The notes beneath the pieces are model-generated. The model made no database searches. It was given only the letters and a program-made list of their open reading frames with translations, and was not told the DNA's origin. A stretch of DNA of 64,000 nt from Opitutaceae bacterium TAV5 (GTDB lineage: Bacteria; Verrucomicrobiota; Verrucomicrobiia; Opitutales; Opitutaceae): contig CP007053.1 in NCBI GenBank assembly GCA_000242935.3, positions 5,441,001 through 5,505,000 on the forward strand. Direction: 5' to 3'. This document shows, in pieces, positions 41,459-50,279 of this stretch. Positions within the stretch are counted from its first letter, which is position 1. Each line of letters begins with the position of its first letter. Both the position numbers and the translations under genes were made by a program.

Positions 41459-43599
41459 AGCGGGTTTCCTCTCAGGACAAGTGCGGCGGCTTCGACGGTG
41501 GCTCCATCAAGGATGCCAAAGCCGAGATCGAGCATGCAGACGATGGGATTTCGTTTCAGCAGGATTTCCGTGCGGAACTTGGCGTGGCCCTTGTTGGTTT
41601 TGAACGTGGAGCTGACGAGAGCACCGATGTAGCCCTCAGGCTCGATGAGCTGGGTGGCGCGCTCAATGAAGGCGGCGTAGATGTCTTGATAGCCGTTGGG
41701 GAAGGCCGATTCGCGGTAGGCTTTGAATGCCCTATCGTCTTCCGCGTTTTCGAGCTTGGTGAACGAGCCGTAGGGCGGGTTCATGACGATGACGTCGAAG
41801 GGTGCCGATAGTAGCTCCAGCAAACGAAGGCCGCGGGCGGTGCCTTCGGCGAAGAGGCGCTGGCGGGGGTTGTCGGAGACTTGGCTGGCAACTTGGTCGA
41901 GACCACCAAGCAGCTCGGCACGGATGCGGGCAGCCTCGTCTTCGAGGAGGACGCGCTTCAGTTCCTGTTGCTCCGCTTTTTGTCGAACGACATCCGCAAC
42001 CAATTCGCCGAACTGAAGCTGATCTTTTTTACGCTCGGTGGTTTTGAGGAGTTTGGTGAGGCCCTGTTGCTCGGCCTTTTCATTGACCCATTGTTCCAGA
42101 ATGGACGACACATCGTCATCCATGCGGATAAGGCCACCGAGTTCGCCGATGTAGCGGAGATTTTTCCAGAGGGCGTCAAAGAGTTTCTGACGAAGCTCGG
42201 GTGAACCGAGGGAGACACCGACGCGATCAACCAAGGCGCGCAGTTGTTCGGCGTCCACCTGCACGGCTTGAGCGAGGACGACGTTGCGCGGGCGGGCGGT
42301 CATCGTGGATGGATCGAAACGGGCGCGCTGGGCGGCCTCCTTGGCGGTGAAAAGGAGGGAGAGCGTGGCGATCTGGATGGCGCGCGGGTCGATGTCTATG
42401 CCGCAGAGGTTGTGCTCCAGGATGGCGGCGGGGATGTCACGCTTGTCCGCGACGGAGGGTTCGGCGGGCCAGCCGGGTTGGCCGACATGGGTGATCTCTT
42501 CCTCATACATCCGGTAAAAGAGGCCGAAGGCGTATTGACCGAAGTGGAGCGTGCCGCAGGCGGGATCGAGAAAGCGGATGTCGCGAACCCGCTTGAAGGG
42601 CGAGACGGAGCCATCGGCTTCGACGCGGCGGAAGCGGATCTTTTCGCCGGTGCGAGGAACGAGGTAATCGGCGACGGGCGGCATGCCTGCCGGACGCTCA
42701 CTGGGGAGCGGTGGCGGTGTTTTGGGGAGAAGCGCGGTGTCCGGGTGCATCTGCACCCAGAGGCGGCCGAGGGTGTTATCGACCAGAACCTTTACAACCC
42801 AGGATGGGGTGTAAAACTGGTTGATGACAGAGAGTTCGTAGGGGCTGCGGGGCGTGCCCTTGTTCTCGGCGCGGACGCGGTCTTTTTCGCCAACGTTGAA
42901 AAACTGATAAACCCAGCCGAGGAAGTCGGGGGCCTGGTAGGCGGTGGGGGGCAGGCCGTCGTTGATGAGGCGGAGGGCGTTGCTGAGGGCGGCGTAGCTG
43001 GGCCAGAGGCAGGCGTAGTCGTGGTCTGGCGCGAAAAGGGGGCCGAGGTCGGCATGGAGCTGGGTGAAGGCGGCGGTGAGTCCGTCGCGGAGCAGGGCCT
43101 CCTCGGCGTCGTCCTCGTATTTGTAGCGGCTACCGCCGGCGGCACGAAAATCGCGGAGGAAGCGGGAGCGCTCCTGTCCCGGCTGGGGAGTAAGCACCTC
43201 GGTGGGCTCGGGCGCGGCGTCGGCGGGTGCGTCAGGCGGACGGAGGCGGAGGAGATTACGCGCCTCCATGACCTTCAGGCCGACGAGGCGGTTGACGAGG
43301 GTGTAGGTGAGCTCGCGGACGACGGCATCGAAGCCGCGCTGGGGCGTGCCCTCGGCCTTGGTGTCGTGCTCGATGAGCGCGGCGAGGGCGCGCCGCACCG
43401 GCAGCTCCGACATGGGGAGCGCGAGATCGGATTCGGCGGTGTGGCGACCATCGCGGCGGAACCCGTAACGCTGCAAGGCGGCGTCGAAGTCATCTTGGAG
43501 CGAAGCGCGGAGCTGACCGATCCAGCGGCGGACAGAGTCCTTGTGCTGGTCGGAGAGCGACGGGCCGGCGGAGGAAGGGGCTACAGGTTTTGGGTCCAT
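41455..43599 (-). CDS. pglX: PglX N-terminal half (catalytic part of BREX adenine methyltransferase)
   Basis: The 714-residue protein carries the methyltransferase core of PglX: SAM-binding motif I FLDPACGTLHFGQYAFGLFY (about residues 341-360), IDIDPRAIQIATL and the catalytic NPPY in FDVIVMNPPYGSF (about residue 607). BREX PglX marks self DNA by N6-adenine methylation. The protein ends soon after the catalytic domain (LDGATVEAAALVLRGNPL), whereas usual PglX continues as one chain of about 1200 residues; the remaining part is a separate gene past the Fic gene. Its start overlaps the HEPN gene by 19 bases. Confidence 0.9.
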   Translation of the reverse strand: MDPKPVAPSSAGPSLSDQHKDSVRRWIGQLRASLQDDFDAALQRYGFRRDGRHTAESDLALPMSELPVRRALAALIEHDTKAEGTPQRGFDAVVRELTYTLVNRLVGLKVMEARNLLRLRPPDAPADAAPEPTEVLTPQPGQERSRFLRDFRAAGGSRYKYEDDAEEALLRDGLTAAFTQLHADLGPLFAPDHDYACLWPSYAALSNALRLINDGLPPTAYQAPDFLGWVYQFFNVGEKDRVRAENKGTPRSPYELSVINQFYTPSWVVKVLVDNTLGRLWVQMHPDTALLPKTPPPLPSERPAGMPPVADYLVPRTGEKIRFRRVEADGSVSPFKRVRDIRFLDPACGTLHFGQYAFGLFYRMYEEEITHVGQPGWPAEPSVADKRDIPAAILEHNLCGIDIDPRAIQIATLSLLFTAKEAAQRARFDPSTMTARPRNVVLAQAVQVDAEQLRALVDRVGVSLGSPELRQKLFDALWKNLRYIGELGGLIRMDDDVSSILEQWVNEKAEQQGLTKLLKTTERKKDQLQFGELVADVVRQKAEQQELKRVLLEDEAARIRAELLGGLDQVASQVSDNPRQRLFAEGTARGLRLLELLSAPFDVIVMNPPYGSFTKLENAEDDRAFKAYRESAFPNGYQDIYAAFIERATQLIEPEGYIGALVSSTFKTNKGHAKFRTEILLKRNPIVCMLDLGFGILDGATVEAAALVLRGNPL

Positions 43600-44354
43600 T
43601 TATTTCTCAATTTGGCACTAAACCCTAAGCCCTTAAGATATGCCTTGAATTCCTTTATAATTGTTTCGTCCATGCGATTAACGAAAAAAGAAATGTCATC
43701 TATAACCTTCTCTACTTTTTCGGCGGTATCGATTCCTGCACGTTGAATTGCGACTTTAGGCCGGTCACAATTGTGAATACAGTCGTGCCGCCGCTGGAAA
43801 ATGGACTCAAATCGCTCACCTAACTGCTTCTTCGAGTTCTCCAAGGCGATATTGCGAGGCTTATCTACAAGCTTCCTGAATTCCGTCCTGCTGATTCCGA
43901 AGAGTCTCCGCCGGGAGTCTTTGTGCAGAATCCAATCTGCTACGTGATCGTTGCAAAGCACCTTTCGGCCATCAGGGAAGAATCGGTTAAATAGCTCTTT
44001 TATTTTTTTAAAAGAAAGCACGTTATCATCTTCTATTAACTCGCGAGCCGCGAGCCGCCAACGCCAGCCATCAGATGGGTCACTCGAAATTACTGCGATT
44101 ACCGGGATCTTCAAATTCTCTAGGTTATCAGGGATATCAACTCCTGATTCCTCGCGTTTACAATTCAGCACCTTAGCGATTAAATCAGCGAAGGCGTCGC
44201 AAAAATAAGCGTCCAGCGCCCCGACTGAAAACATCCAAGCTGAACGCCGCAGATCTTCCTTTAGTAGTCGATCTGGGACTGTTTTAGAGTGCTCAAGGAT
44301 CGCCCGAGCTCTTGCTATATCCTCACTGAAATCTATTTTGGCCGATCTAGGCAT
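43581..44354 (-). CDS. HEPN-family (RiboL-PSP-type) protein inserted in the BREX operon
   Basis: This 257-residue protein has a C-terminal HEPN motif RHDCIH (R189, H194; RX4H), the ribonuclease signature of HEPN toxins and CRISPR/Abi effectors, preceded by a helical N-terminal region with ALDAYFCDAFADLI as in RiboL-PSP-HEPN proteins. It is not part of canonical BREX. Its DNA is clearly more AT-rich than brxC and pglX on either side, which indicates separate acquisition. It begins two bases after the brxC stop and overlaps the pglX start by 19 bases. A role as an abortive RNase triggered when BREX fails is an inference. Confidence 0.8.
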   Translation of the reverse strand: MPRSAKIDFSEDIARARAILEHSKTVPDRLLKEDLRRSAWMFSVGALDAYFCDAFADLIAKVLNCKREESGVDIPDNLENLKIPVIAVISSDPSDGWRWRLAARELIEDDNVLSFKKIKELFNRFFPDGRKVLCNDHVADWILHKDSRRRLFGISRTEFRKLVDKPRNIALENSKKQLGERFESIFQRRHDCIHNCDRPKVAIQRAGIDTAEKVEKVIDDISFFVNRMDETIIKEFKAYLKGLGFSAKLRNKWTQNL

Positions 44355-44356
44355 GA

Positions 44357-47300
44357 TTATACGATATCAATGCTATAACCCTCGCGGATGCGTTTCTTGA
44401 GAGAGTCGCCGATTTCAGAGAGGACGGAGTCCACGTCGGCCTCGGTAGTGAAGCGGCGACCGGTAAGGTCGGTGGCGGGATGCCAGGTGTAGGTTTTTTG
44501 GTCGGGCTTGAGAGCCGGGGGCGGCGACTTGAGGGCGCGGAGCGCGGCCTCGACCTCGGCGCGGTGAGCCGGGAGGGCCTTGGCGGCGTTGGCGAGGGAG
44601 GAGAGGCTGGCCTTGGCGGTGGCGGCGAGCAGGGCCGGAAGCGTGGCCACGTCTATCTCGGGGAAGTGGCAACTGCCGCCGGAGTCGAAGGTGGCGGCGA
44701 CCACGGCGTCGCGTTTATCGGCGGGCGCGGCGGCGTAGGCGGAGCCGGAGCGGACGGTGTCGGCCGCCTCGGTGGCCCGCTTGCGGAGATCGCCGTAGGC
44801 GGAGTGGTAGGCGGCCCCGTAAACGGTGGTGACCTGGTCGCGGGCGGCGCGGTAGTCGGCCCAGCGGGAGACGACGGTCTTGGCCGTGGTGATGGCGGCG
44901 AGATCGGCGAGGGATTGATCGAGGGCGGCTTTGTCGGCTGCGTCGGCGGGCAGCGGGTGGTCGGTGATGACGGCGACGAGTTTTTGCGTGGTCTCGAAGT
45001 CCTTGTGCCGGTTGGCATCGAGGAAGGCTTTGAGCTCGTCGAGGCCCTGCTTAAGGGCGCGCCACTCGGCGGAGACTTTAAGGAAGGCGAGGACGGCCTT
45101 GGTGGGGTCTTTGAGCGTGGCGGGCGATTGCAGCGTCTTTTCCCCGCCCAGGATGGCGTCGCCGATGGGGAGGCCGGCCTCGGCGCGGAGAGCGGCATCG
45201 CGCACGCCCTCAATGAGTTTTTCGCCGAGGCCGCGGATGGCGGCGGCAAGGGCGTTGCCGGACTCGGGCGTGCCGGTGACGCCGAGGGAGATGAGTTCCT
45301 TGCTGGCGGACTTGAGTTGCTCGACCGAGAGGGAGGCCTCGGCGAGGCGGAAGATCGTGCGCTCGAAGGTCCTGATCTTGGTGAAGTCGTCGAAGGCCTC
45401 CTTGTAATCGTAGAGCGGCGTGGTGCCGGCGGCGGTGGCGCGTTCGATAAAGAGCGTGCCGACGCGGAAGCAGGCGGCGAGGACGAGGCGGAGGGTTTCC
45501 GAGGGCCAGCCAAAGGGCGTGCGGGTGAAGCCCTTGAATCCTTTGGCGTCCCGGTCTTCGAGGAGGCGAGCGCCGGCGGCGTCGATGCCGTCGGCTTCGA
45601 GGTCCTTGATGACTTCGAGGACGGTGGCGACGAGGGCGGATTCCTTGTTGAGGCTGCCCTGGGTGTCGAAGAGGTGCAGGTCGGGCGCAACCTGATGGAG
45701 GGCGGCCTGGGAGGGGTTGAGCAGGGCTTTGAGCTGTTTGGTGAAGTCCACCGGCTTGTCGGCGATGGCGAAGCGGGGAAAGAGGTTGGGGAGCTGTTGG
45801 GCGACGGCCTTGGGCAACTCGGCGGAGAAGGACGAGGTGCCGTCGAGGGCGACTTCCTTGCCACCATAGTAGAGCGTGCCGGAGCTGAAGGTGGCGTGGA
45901 GGTCGCGAGTGAGGGTTTTTTGGAGGTCGTCGCGCTCTTTGCGTTTTTCGGCGAGGGCGTCGGCGGTGTCCTTGGATGGATCGTCGGTGAAGCGTTTGTC
46001 GCCGGTAACGTTGAGGAGGGCCTGGTAGCGTTTGAGGCGTGCTTCGAGGTTTTCGGGGAGTGCAGCGACGCACCAGAGTTTGCGGCTCTTAGGGCCGGCG
46101 ACCTGATTTTCGCGTTTGAGGTCTTCGATGGCCTGCTTGCGACCCGGTGCGAGGGGGCTGACGAAGGCGACTTCGATCTCGGGGCCAGTGTCCACGGCCT
46201 CGCCGTCGAGCGCGACGGCATAGAAAAAGGCGGTCTTGGTGATGCCGTAGGTGACGGCGTAATTGTCGAGGTTTCGCTTCGCGATGACGCCACCCTTGAT
46301 GAGTTCGATGGATTGCTGGCGAATCGCGGTGGTGGTGATGCTCCTTGAGGAGCCGGGCCGGATCATATCCTGGATGGCCTGCTCTACGGTGCGTTCTTTC
46401 TCGTTGAGGAATTTCCACTCGCCGGAGGATTCGTCGCGGGCGACATAGCCGGCCTGCTGCAGCGCGGTGAGGGTCTGCTCGACCTGAGTGCGGAGGGCGG
46501 GCAGGTCGAACGTGATGCTTTCGGTGAGGAGCTTTGCAATGTTCTCCGCAGTGCGGGGAACGTGGGTGACGCGTTGGATGAGGTAGAGAACCTTGATGAC
46601 GCGGGACGGCGGCAGCGAAGTGGGCGCGGTGATGCGGCTATCGGCATCGGTGATGGATTTGACGCCGGATGCGCCGAGGTATTCCTGGGAAAGGAGGTCG
46701 TTGCCGAGAGCGTCGAAAACCTGGTCGAAGGTGGCGAGACGCCCGACGGGGAGCGGGGCGAGTTTTTGCAGGGCTTCCATGATGACCGAGATCATGGAAC
46801 GAACGCCGCCCGAAATACGGAAACCGGAGAGCGCTTCGCCGATGTCCTGGGCGAGCTGAATCTGGTGCGGGAGGAATGGGTAGGCGTCGATGAAGGCACG
46901 CTCGGAGAGCGTGCCGAGATTCCGGGTGGATTTCAGGTCGGCGAGCTGGGCAAGAAGGCCCTGACTGGGCTGATAGAGTGCCTGGAGGTCGGACTCGCGC
47001 GAGGGGTGTTTTTTGAGAATGCGCTCGGCGATGACGCGGTTGATGCCGTCGGAAATGAGGTGGGGCTTTAGCTCGAAACGGGCGTTGAGGCGACCGATCA
47101 AGGCGGGCTGGAAATTGGTGCGATCAACGACCTTTTCGAGGTCCTGCTGGCTGGTGCAGATGAGCCAGACTTTGCCCTTGCCCTTGTTGCCGATCATCTC
47201 GGCAAGGCTGTTGAGTTCGCCGATCTTCTCGTTGGAGTCGCCGATGAAGGTGCCCATCTCGTCGATGACGAAGATGAGGTGCTGGGAACGACCGCCGCTT

Positions 47301-48103
47301 GGTTTTTGCTCGTCCACCCAAGCGACGAGTTCATCAGCGATGCCTTCGGCGGTGAGCTTGGAATACTGGAAGGCGTCTTCGAGGCCGTTGAGAGCGTCGT
47401 CCTCGGTGGGGAAGCTGGCAGGATCGACGGCGGGCAAAACTTTGGAAAGACGACGGCGAACGGTGGCGAGATCGTCGCGGCCTTCGGGCGTGCGCCAAGC
47501 GACGTCGTGCTTGTCTTGGAAGGCGGCTTCCAGTTTGCCGAGGAGGCCGGCACGGTCGAGACGGCGCTCCAAGCGGGCGATGACGAAGTTTTCAGAGTAG
47601 CCGAGGCTGCGGTAGAACTCGCCGATGAGGATTTCTCCAATGGAGTTGGCGTTGGTCAGGCTCTGGCGGCTCTTGATTTCGAAGGCGACGGTGCGGGCGA
47701 CGGTTGTTTTGGCGACCTCGGCGAGACGTAGCCGGATATCGCGACCGCGCGATGTGTCGGTGAGGTGCTTGGCGAAAAGATCAATGCAGGTTTCAGTCGA
47801 GCCGGTGGTGACGGCGTCGTTTTGAAGAAGGTAGCCAAGGATCTTGGCGAAGTGAGATTTGCCGGAGCCGAAAAAGCCGGAGAGCCAGATACCGCAGACG
47901 TCGCGCGAGTGGCCGCCTCGACGGAGCGAGTCACTCACGGAGGTATAGGTGTCGAGGATACGCTTCAACTCCTCCTCGATCTTGTCGGTGAGAACGTATT
48001 CGCGGAGTTCCGTGGCGAGGGCCGAGCGGTCGAACACTTTGACGACACCTTCAACCTTAACGGTGATGTCGCGGCGGATCAGGTCACGGATGATGGCGGG
48101 CAT
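44357..48103 (-). CDS. brxC: BREX ATPase BrxC
   Basis: BrxC is the large P-loop ATPase of BREX type I. The 1248-residue protein starts with VFDRSALATELREYVLTDKIEEELKRIL split across the usual N-terminal domain, has Walker A GFFGSGKSH (G76-H84) and a Walker B region IFVIDEMGTFIGD, and a long C-terminal helical part. Its length matches the family. It follows brxB by eight bases. Together with BrxA, BrxB, PglX and PglZ it is needed for host methylation and phage exclusion. Confidence 0.95.
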   Translation of the reverse strand: MPAIIRDLIRRDITVKVEGVVKVFDRSALATELREYVLTDKIEEELKRILDTYTSVSDSLRRGGHSRDVCGIWLSGFFGSGKSHFAKILGYLLQNDAVTTGSTETCIDLFAKHLTDTSRGRDIRLRLAEVAKTTVARTVAFEIKSRQSLTNANSIGEILIGEFYRSLGYSENFVIARLERRLDRAGLLGKLEAAFQDKHDVAWRTPEGRDDLATVRRRLSKVLPAVDPASFPTEDDALNGLEDAFQYSKLTAEGIADELVAWVDEQKPSGGRSQHLIFVIDEMGTFIGDSNEKIGELNSLAEMIGNKGKGKVWLICTSQQDLEKVVDRTNFQPALIGRLNARFELKPHLISDGINRVIAERILKKHPSRESDLQALYQPSQGLLAQLADLKSTRNLGTLSERAFIDAYPFLPHQIQLAQDIGEALSGFRISGGVRSMISVIMEALQKLAPLPVGRLATFDQVFDALGNDLLSQEYLGASGVKSITDADSRITAPTSLPPSRVIKVLYLIQRVTHVPRTAENIAKLLTESITFDLPALRTQVEQTLTALQQAGYVARDESSGEWKFLNEKERTVEQAIQDMIRPGSSRSITTTAIRQQSIELIKGGVIAKRNLDNYAVTYGITKTAFFYAVALDGEAVDTGPEIEVAFVSPLAPGRKQAIEDLKRENQVAGPKSRKLWCVAALPENLEARLKRYQALLNVTGDKRFTDDPSKDTADALAEKRKERDDLQKTLTRDLHATFSSGTLYYGGKEVALDGTSSFSAELPKAVAQQLPNLFPRFAIADKPVDFTKQLKALLNPSQAALHQVAPDLHLFDTQGSLNKESALVATVLEVIKDLEADGIDAAGARLLEDRDAKGFKGFTRTPFGWPSETLRLVLAACFRVGTLFIERATAAGTTPLYDYKEAFDDFTKIRTFERTIFRLAEASLSVEQLKSASKELISLGVTGTPESGNALAAAIRGLGEKLIEGVRDAALRAEAGLPIGDAILGGEKTLQSPATLKDPTKAVLAFLKVSAEWRALKQGLDELKAFLDANRHKDFETTQKLVAVITDHPLPADAADKAALDQSLADLAAITTAKTVVSRWADYRAARDQVTTVYGAAYHSAYGDLRKRATEAADTVRSGSAYAAAPADKRDAVVAATFDSGGSCHFPEIDVATLPALLAATAKASLSSLANAAKALPAHRAEVEAALRALKSPPPALKPDQKTYTWHPATDLTGRRFTTEADVDSVLSEIGDSLKKRIREGYSIDIV

Positions 48104-48111
48104 GCGTTGGT

Positions 48112-48651
48112 TCAGAGTTTGAAGGTGATTTTAGAGGCGAGGTAATTTCCGCCGTCGGGCTCGTTCATGAAGTGAAGCTTGCCGCCACGCTCCTCGCTTG
48201 GGAAGGCAATGAAGAGTCGGAGTCGAAGATCACGCAATTGGCGCAAGACCTCGCCATACCGAACGAGCGGGAAGAGGGATACCGTCGAGATAACAAAAAG
48301 ATTCACCCCGGGATGGCGTTCGGAATATTCCGTGAGACGTGCGATGAGCAGGCGTTCGGCACGGGCGGCCAAACCTTGGCGGGTTAGGCGGTAGTTGCGA
48401 AATTCATCCTCCGCTTGTTCGGCCAACTCTTCAGCAGTGAAGCAGGTGAAAAGAAAACCGGAGAGATCGAACTGTTCGCAAGGAGTGCCGGTCGCCTTTA
48501 GCTCAGGGTAGCACCGATCCTGAATAGCGCTCCGGACATCAAGTTCCCGTTCCGGTGGGTAGATCAGCAAAAACGAGCTATCCGTGACCACGGCGGCCTG
48601 TTGAAAAGGCTGCCGGGCGGCGGTGAGAATAGCTTGGAGTGCGTCTTCCAT
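48112..48651 (-). CDS. brxB: BREX protein BrxB (DUF1788)
   Basis: The 179-residue protein matches BrxB/DUF1788 in size and features: an N-terminal helix, YPPERELDVRSAIQD, LSGFLFTCFTAEEL and the C-terminal IAFPSEERGGKLHFMNEPDGGNYLASKI split over the final 30 residues. BrxB is a core type I component of unclear chemistry. It begins two bases after the brxA stop. Confidence 0.93.
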   Translation of the reverse strand: MEDALQAILTAARQPFQQAAVVTDSSFLLIYPPERELDVRSAIQDRCYPELKATGTPCEQFDLSGFLFTCFTAEELAEQAEDEFRNYRLTRQGLAARAERLLIARLTEYSERHPGVNLFVISTVSLFPLVRYGEVLRQLRDLRLRLFIAFPSEERGGKLHFMNEPDGGNYLASKITFKL

Positions 48652-48653
48652 AC

Positions 48654-49433
48654 TTAGAGAAAAAGCTCAATCACGTCGGCTTGCATACGGAAGCGCAAGA
48701 CTCTCTGTCGATTAAGTTCAGCTAGTGTTTCTACGATTTCACTCGGGGCGATACCGAGAATTTTGAACGCTTGGTGACGGATGATCTCGTCCGAAGGAAC
48801 CTTGACCATGAGGAGAGCTTTCAAGAGCAAACGCAGCGCGGCCGGTTGCAACGCGGGTCGGACAGTGACCTTACGCGTGCCCCCACTCGCCAAGCCGAAG
48901 TCACGCACGCTGGCGAGATAATGGCGAGCCATACGGCATAGGGTGGATGGAGACCAAGCTTTGATTTCGGGATAGCTAGTCTGCGCCAAGTGTTCGAAGT
49001 ACGCGACTAGGTCTCCGGTCTTGAGCTCTGAGGGGGCTTGGCGGAGGAAAGGGAATAGCCAGCCGATGGAGGTAACCATGACTGTCAGGTCGTTGAGAGC
49101 AAAGAGAATATAGCTTAAAAACAATCGATCGCGCTCGTCTGGAAAAGAATGCCATTCTTCCAAAAATGCGCTGAACAGCGGTGTCTCTTCGTCAAGGATA
49201 TAGCGCCCCTTGAGCTCTTGATAGAGCTTGACTCGTGCGCTGGAGGAAGAGCGGGCAAGAATGTTCTCGTTAAGGACGGCTGAACGGATGGCCGATCTCC
49301 GAAAATTCGATGAATATCGCATCAACATTTGAAAATCCGTGGCCAATGCGGATCGGGAGGATAAGCGCGCAAGGAGTCGGCCGCTCTCGGTGAGAGCAGG
49401 GATAGAATTCGCTGACGCAATTGGTTTTTGCAT
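48654..49433 (-). CDS. brxA: BREX protein BrxA (DUF1819)
   Basis: The 259-residue protein fits BrxA/DUF1819, a small helical DNA-binding protein found first in type I BREX operons. It has an N-terminal segment SGRLLARLSSRSALATDFQ, a central helical part and a winged-helix-like end (FKILGIAPSEIVETLAELN). It heads a co-directional run of 13 genes ending with brxL, with gaps of 52 bases or less, so the island is probably one transcription unit starting upstream of this gene. Confidence 0.92.
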   Translation of the reverse strand: MQKPIASANSIPALTESGRLLARLSSRSALATDFQMLMRYSSNFRRSAIRSAVLNENILARSSSSARVKLYQELKGRYILDEETPLFSAFLEEWHSFPDERDRLFLSYILFALNDLTVMVTSIGWLFPFLRQAPSELKTGDLVAYFEHLAQTSYPEIKAWSPSTLCRMARHYLASVRDFGLASGGTRKVTVRPALQPAALRLLLKALLMVKVPSDEIIRHQAFKILGIAPSEIVETLAELNRQRVLRFRMQADVIELFL

Positions 49434-49919
49434 TAAAATGCAAAGTGTGACCCTGGGGCAGGGAAAGTCTTAGTATATTTATTCATATTTATAAATGGGC
49501 GAGATTGCTCTAAATTCATATTTTGTTATCATACAAGATATAGAATGCGAATGTTCAGAAAAAGAAACGAATTCTCATTGAAACTTCTGATCAAGCAAAT
49601 TTCAATTACGAAAATCCAAAAGATAAGTTCCATTATATACTTATATTACGATAGTTATGCCAGTTTAATCTGGACGACTCAATTCCCCGCAACTTGCTGC
49701 GAGGATGGCTGCCATCAGGGATAAGCCCCGTTCCTTACCCTAGGGCTTGTCTTTGTCCCGGAGAAAGGTTCATTTGGTTTTGTTGAATTACCAAAATCCG
49801 TTATCATTTTATCTGATTTTTAATCAAAAATAATAATAAATTTGTAATTTCTTTATTGAAAAATAGTTATTTTTCAATAAAGAAAGAACAATTAAACCAT
49901 TTCCCCTTGTCGCTCACCC
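49434..49919. promoter_or_regulatory. AT-rich upstream region of the BREX operon
   Basis: This 486-base gap lies between brxA and a minus-strand phage-type gene and is far more AT-rich than both. A minus-strand TATACT (49472-49477) could serve as the -10 element for brxA, but no matching -35 is seen, and there is no clear Shine-Dalgarno before brxA. No open frame of note is present. The region must contain the main promoter of the 20 kb defence operon. Confidence 0.45.
49851..49882 (-). terminator. Perfect AT-rich hairpin
   Basis: CTTTATTGAAAAAT and its exact inverse flank the loop AGTT, giving a 14-base perfect stem. It stands 37 bases after the stop of the small minus-strand gene and could terminate it; being AT-only it may instead be a protein-binding site upstream of the BREX promoter. 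Confidence 0.45.
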
Positions 49920-50279
49920 TCACATCCAAGTCTGCTTGAGCGCGTAGCCGTCGCCGAGGAGGACTCTGCTGAGGTGGTAGACTGCCGCGTGACCGGCGTC
50001 CATGCCGCAACCGTCTACGTGGAGGCTTTCCCATTTCTTGTTGTAGGTCCAACCCAAGGCTCTCGCGGCGCTCCAGGTGATGCGTAGCGGGCAGTTGTCC
50101 ATGATGCAGTAGAGGTCGACCTGGCGGGACATGCCGGACGGGCTCACATGGCGGAGCACGGTGTAGATCGTCATGCCTTTTTGCAGTCTTCCACGCAGCC
50201 ATGCGATGGCTTCGTCTCGTTCGGTCTCTTTCCGGGTTTTGCGGCTGGGGCGTTCGGTGTTGGATTGATGCGTCTGCAT
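49920..50279 (-). CDS. Small phage/plasmid-type hypothetical protein
   Basis: The 119-residue protein (ATG start MQTHQSN) contains TVLRHVSPSGMSRQVDLY and, near the end, GCGMDAGHAAVYHLSRVLL followed by GYALKQTWM. I recognise this as a family of small hypothetical proteins common in phages and plasmids, with no known function. A GTG 13 codons upstream is a possible longer start. It is the only gene between the BREX operon and the mobilisation genes and is transcribed in the BREX direction. Confidence 0.7.
   Translation of the reverse strand: MQTHQSNTERPSRKTRKETERDEAIAWLRGRLQKGMTIYTVLRHVSPSGMSRQVDLYCIMDNCPLRITWSAARALGWTYNKKWESLHVDGCGMDAGHAAVYHLSRVLLGDGYALKQTWM

Noticed and set aside
38645-43599. 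pglX as a broken pseudogene
   Set aside because: Both halves are intact, each with its own start and tight spacing to a complete Fic gene; there is no frameshifted remnant, so a functional split is more likely.
44480-46348. Long plus-strand open frame (622 codons) opposite brxC, and similar ones at 42244-43746, 5368-6795 and, on minus, 19397-21661
   Set aside because: They are antisense shadows of clear genes in GC-rich DNA; their translations are Gly/Arg/Ala-rich with no family motifs, and the opposite strand carries well-conserved proteins.
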